This document shows positions 63,407-64,000 of a stretch of DNA of 64,000 nucleotides, piece by piece (the stretch's first letter is position 1; every line of letters starts with the position of its first letter). Location: assembly GCF_900100075.1 (NCBI RefSeq), contig NZ_FNEG01000003.1, positions 585,978 to 649,977 of the forward strand. Reading direction: 5' to 3'. The notes below the pieces were generated by a model, which saw nothing but the letters and a program-made list of their open reading frames with translations, was not told the DNA's origin and did no database searches. The translations under genes were made by a program, and so were the position numbers. The stretch is from Chryseobacterium jejuense (GTDB taxonomy: Bacteria > Bacteroidota > Bacteroidia > Flavobacteriales > Weeksellaceae).

Positions 63407-63731
63407 TAAGATTCTCGCAGATTCCGGAAATAACGCAGATCTTATCAGTTTGCTTAGTAACTGATAATTTTTCACTCACAATCATCTGTTCAATCAGCAA
63501 GATCCGCGAGAAATTAAAAAAAATCTACAGGTTTTATCTGTTTCCTTTTCCATTATTATCTGTGTTAATCCATGAAGATCTATGGTTAAAAAAATCTGCT
63601 TAATCAGCAAAATCAGCGTGATATTAAATAATCTCCCAACAAAGCATAAAAATAGCGCAAATATTAATCTATTTGCGCTATTAATTTATTATATATTTTC
63701 CAGTGAGATCTGTGAGATCCACGGGAAAAAT
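63407..63731. repeat. 325-bp gap with repeat modules and terminator
   Basis: Words of the TCTGCGTAATCAGCAAAATCTGCGAGAG family occur several times in variant form (63413, 63497, 63600). AATAGCGCAAATA (63651-63663) pairs perfectly with TATTTGCGCTATT (63670-63682), a 13-bp terminator for the MocR and RidA genes that converge here. No gene is seen. Confidence 0.65.
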
Positions 63732-64000
63732 TTACTCCACTTCAAAAACAGCCTGAATCTCCACTGAAGAATTCACAGGAATAGAAGATGCCCCAAATGT
63801 TGCTCTTGCATGCTTTCCTTTATCTCCAAAAACCTCTGCCGTAAGATCAGAAGCTACATTCATCAGATCAGCATGTTTGGTATAATCATCCTTTGTATTG
63901 AATATTCCAGTAAGCTGTACACATTGTTTTACTCTGCCCAGATCACCACCAACTGCTTCATTAAGCACTGAAAGGACATTCAGCATAGTCACTTTGGTGG
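63732..64000 (-). CDS. RidA-family enamine/imine deaminase, 3' part
   Basis: The last 89 codons are in the window. The frame stays open to the right edge, so the start lies beyond it. GDLGRVKQCVQLTGIFNTKD and GKHARATFGASSIPVNSSVE, then IQAVFEVE and stop, match the C-terminal two thirds of RidA/YjgF proteins. The Arg in HARATFG is the family's conserved active-site Arg. RidA proteins hydrolyse reactive 2-aminoacrylate produced by PLP enzymes. Confidence 0.88.
   Translation of the reverse strand, partial: TKVTMLNVLSVLNEAVGGDLGRVKQCVQLTGIFNTKDDYTKHADLMNVASDLTAEVFGDKGKHARATFGASSIPVNSSVEIQAVFEVE

Overview
The window looks like chromosomal DNA of a Flavobacteriia species, most likely Chryseobacterium or a close relative in the Weeksellaceae. 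The evidence is low GC content, Sec signal peptides ending in Ala-Gln, promoters of the Bacteroidetes type (TTG, 16-20 nt, TAnnTTTG), a TonB-dependent receptor with a carboxypeptidase-regulatory N-terminal domain, a CzcA-TolC fusion pump, and mosaic palindromic repeats between genes. The genus is an inference; no rRNA is present. I see no tRNA, rRNA, integrase, transposase or CRISPR array.

Layout. 1-2972: a 602-residue nitronate-monooxygenase-like protein whose last codons lie in a 178-bp tandem duplication. 2973-9103: heavy-metal RND efflux locus (adaptor lipoprotein, CzcA-TolC fusion, small secreted His-containing protein). 9160-16398: LysR/LysE, a MATE pump, AraC/MFS and MBL-hydrolase/HxlR pairs, plus a Crp/Fnr remnant and a candidate small RNA. 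16484-23034: biotin synthesis (bioA, then bioB-bioD-bioF) headed by a ferritin-like diiron protein and facing a MocR regulator. 23170-26780: TonB-dependent siderophore receptor with a PepSY membrane protein. 27274-37167: esterase, Crp, GNAT, nucleosidase, FrnE-like oxidoreductase, hydrolase plus MFS facing HxlR, another MFS facing an NrtR-like regulator, and a lactonase-like MBL protein.

37224-42128 is the most unusual unit. It is a tightly overlapping three-gene operon encoding a TerB-N/TerB-C protein, a BrxD-like P-loop ATPase and an Lhr/BrxHI-like helicase, without any other BREX gene. It is a candidate stand-alone DNA-processing, stress or defence system. 42306-47209 holds a chloramphenicol-acetyltransferase-like enzyme, Crp, a PRISE-type reductase, and an SDR/heme-binding-like/AraC operon. 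47689-54163 is the ligase-associated DNA repair cluster (MBL exonuclease, ATP-dependent ligase, Lhr-Core helicase, PdeM phosphoesterase), with a phosphoglycerate mutase gene between helicase and pdeM. 54216-64000 carries small secreted proteins, an MFS exporter, a nitrilase-family hydrolase with AraC, a flavin-binding stress protein, a DapA-family aldolase with a thioredoxin-like protein, a cupin facing a second MocR, and the 3' part of a RidA gene.

Two themes recur. One is local regulator plus divergent exporter or enzyme pairs, with palindromes or direct repeats between them. The other is near-identical intergenic palindromic modules in almost every larger gap. The strongest leads for new biology are the TerB/BrxD/BrxHI-like operon and the diiron protein translationally coupled to bioF.
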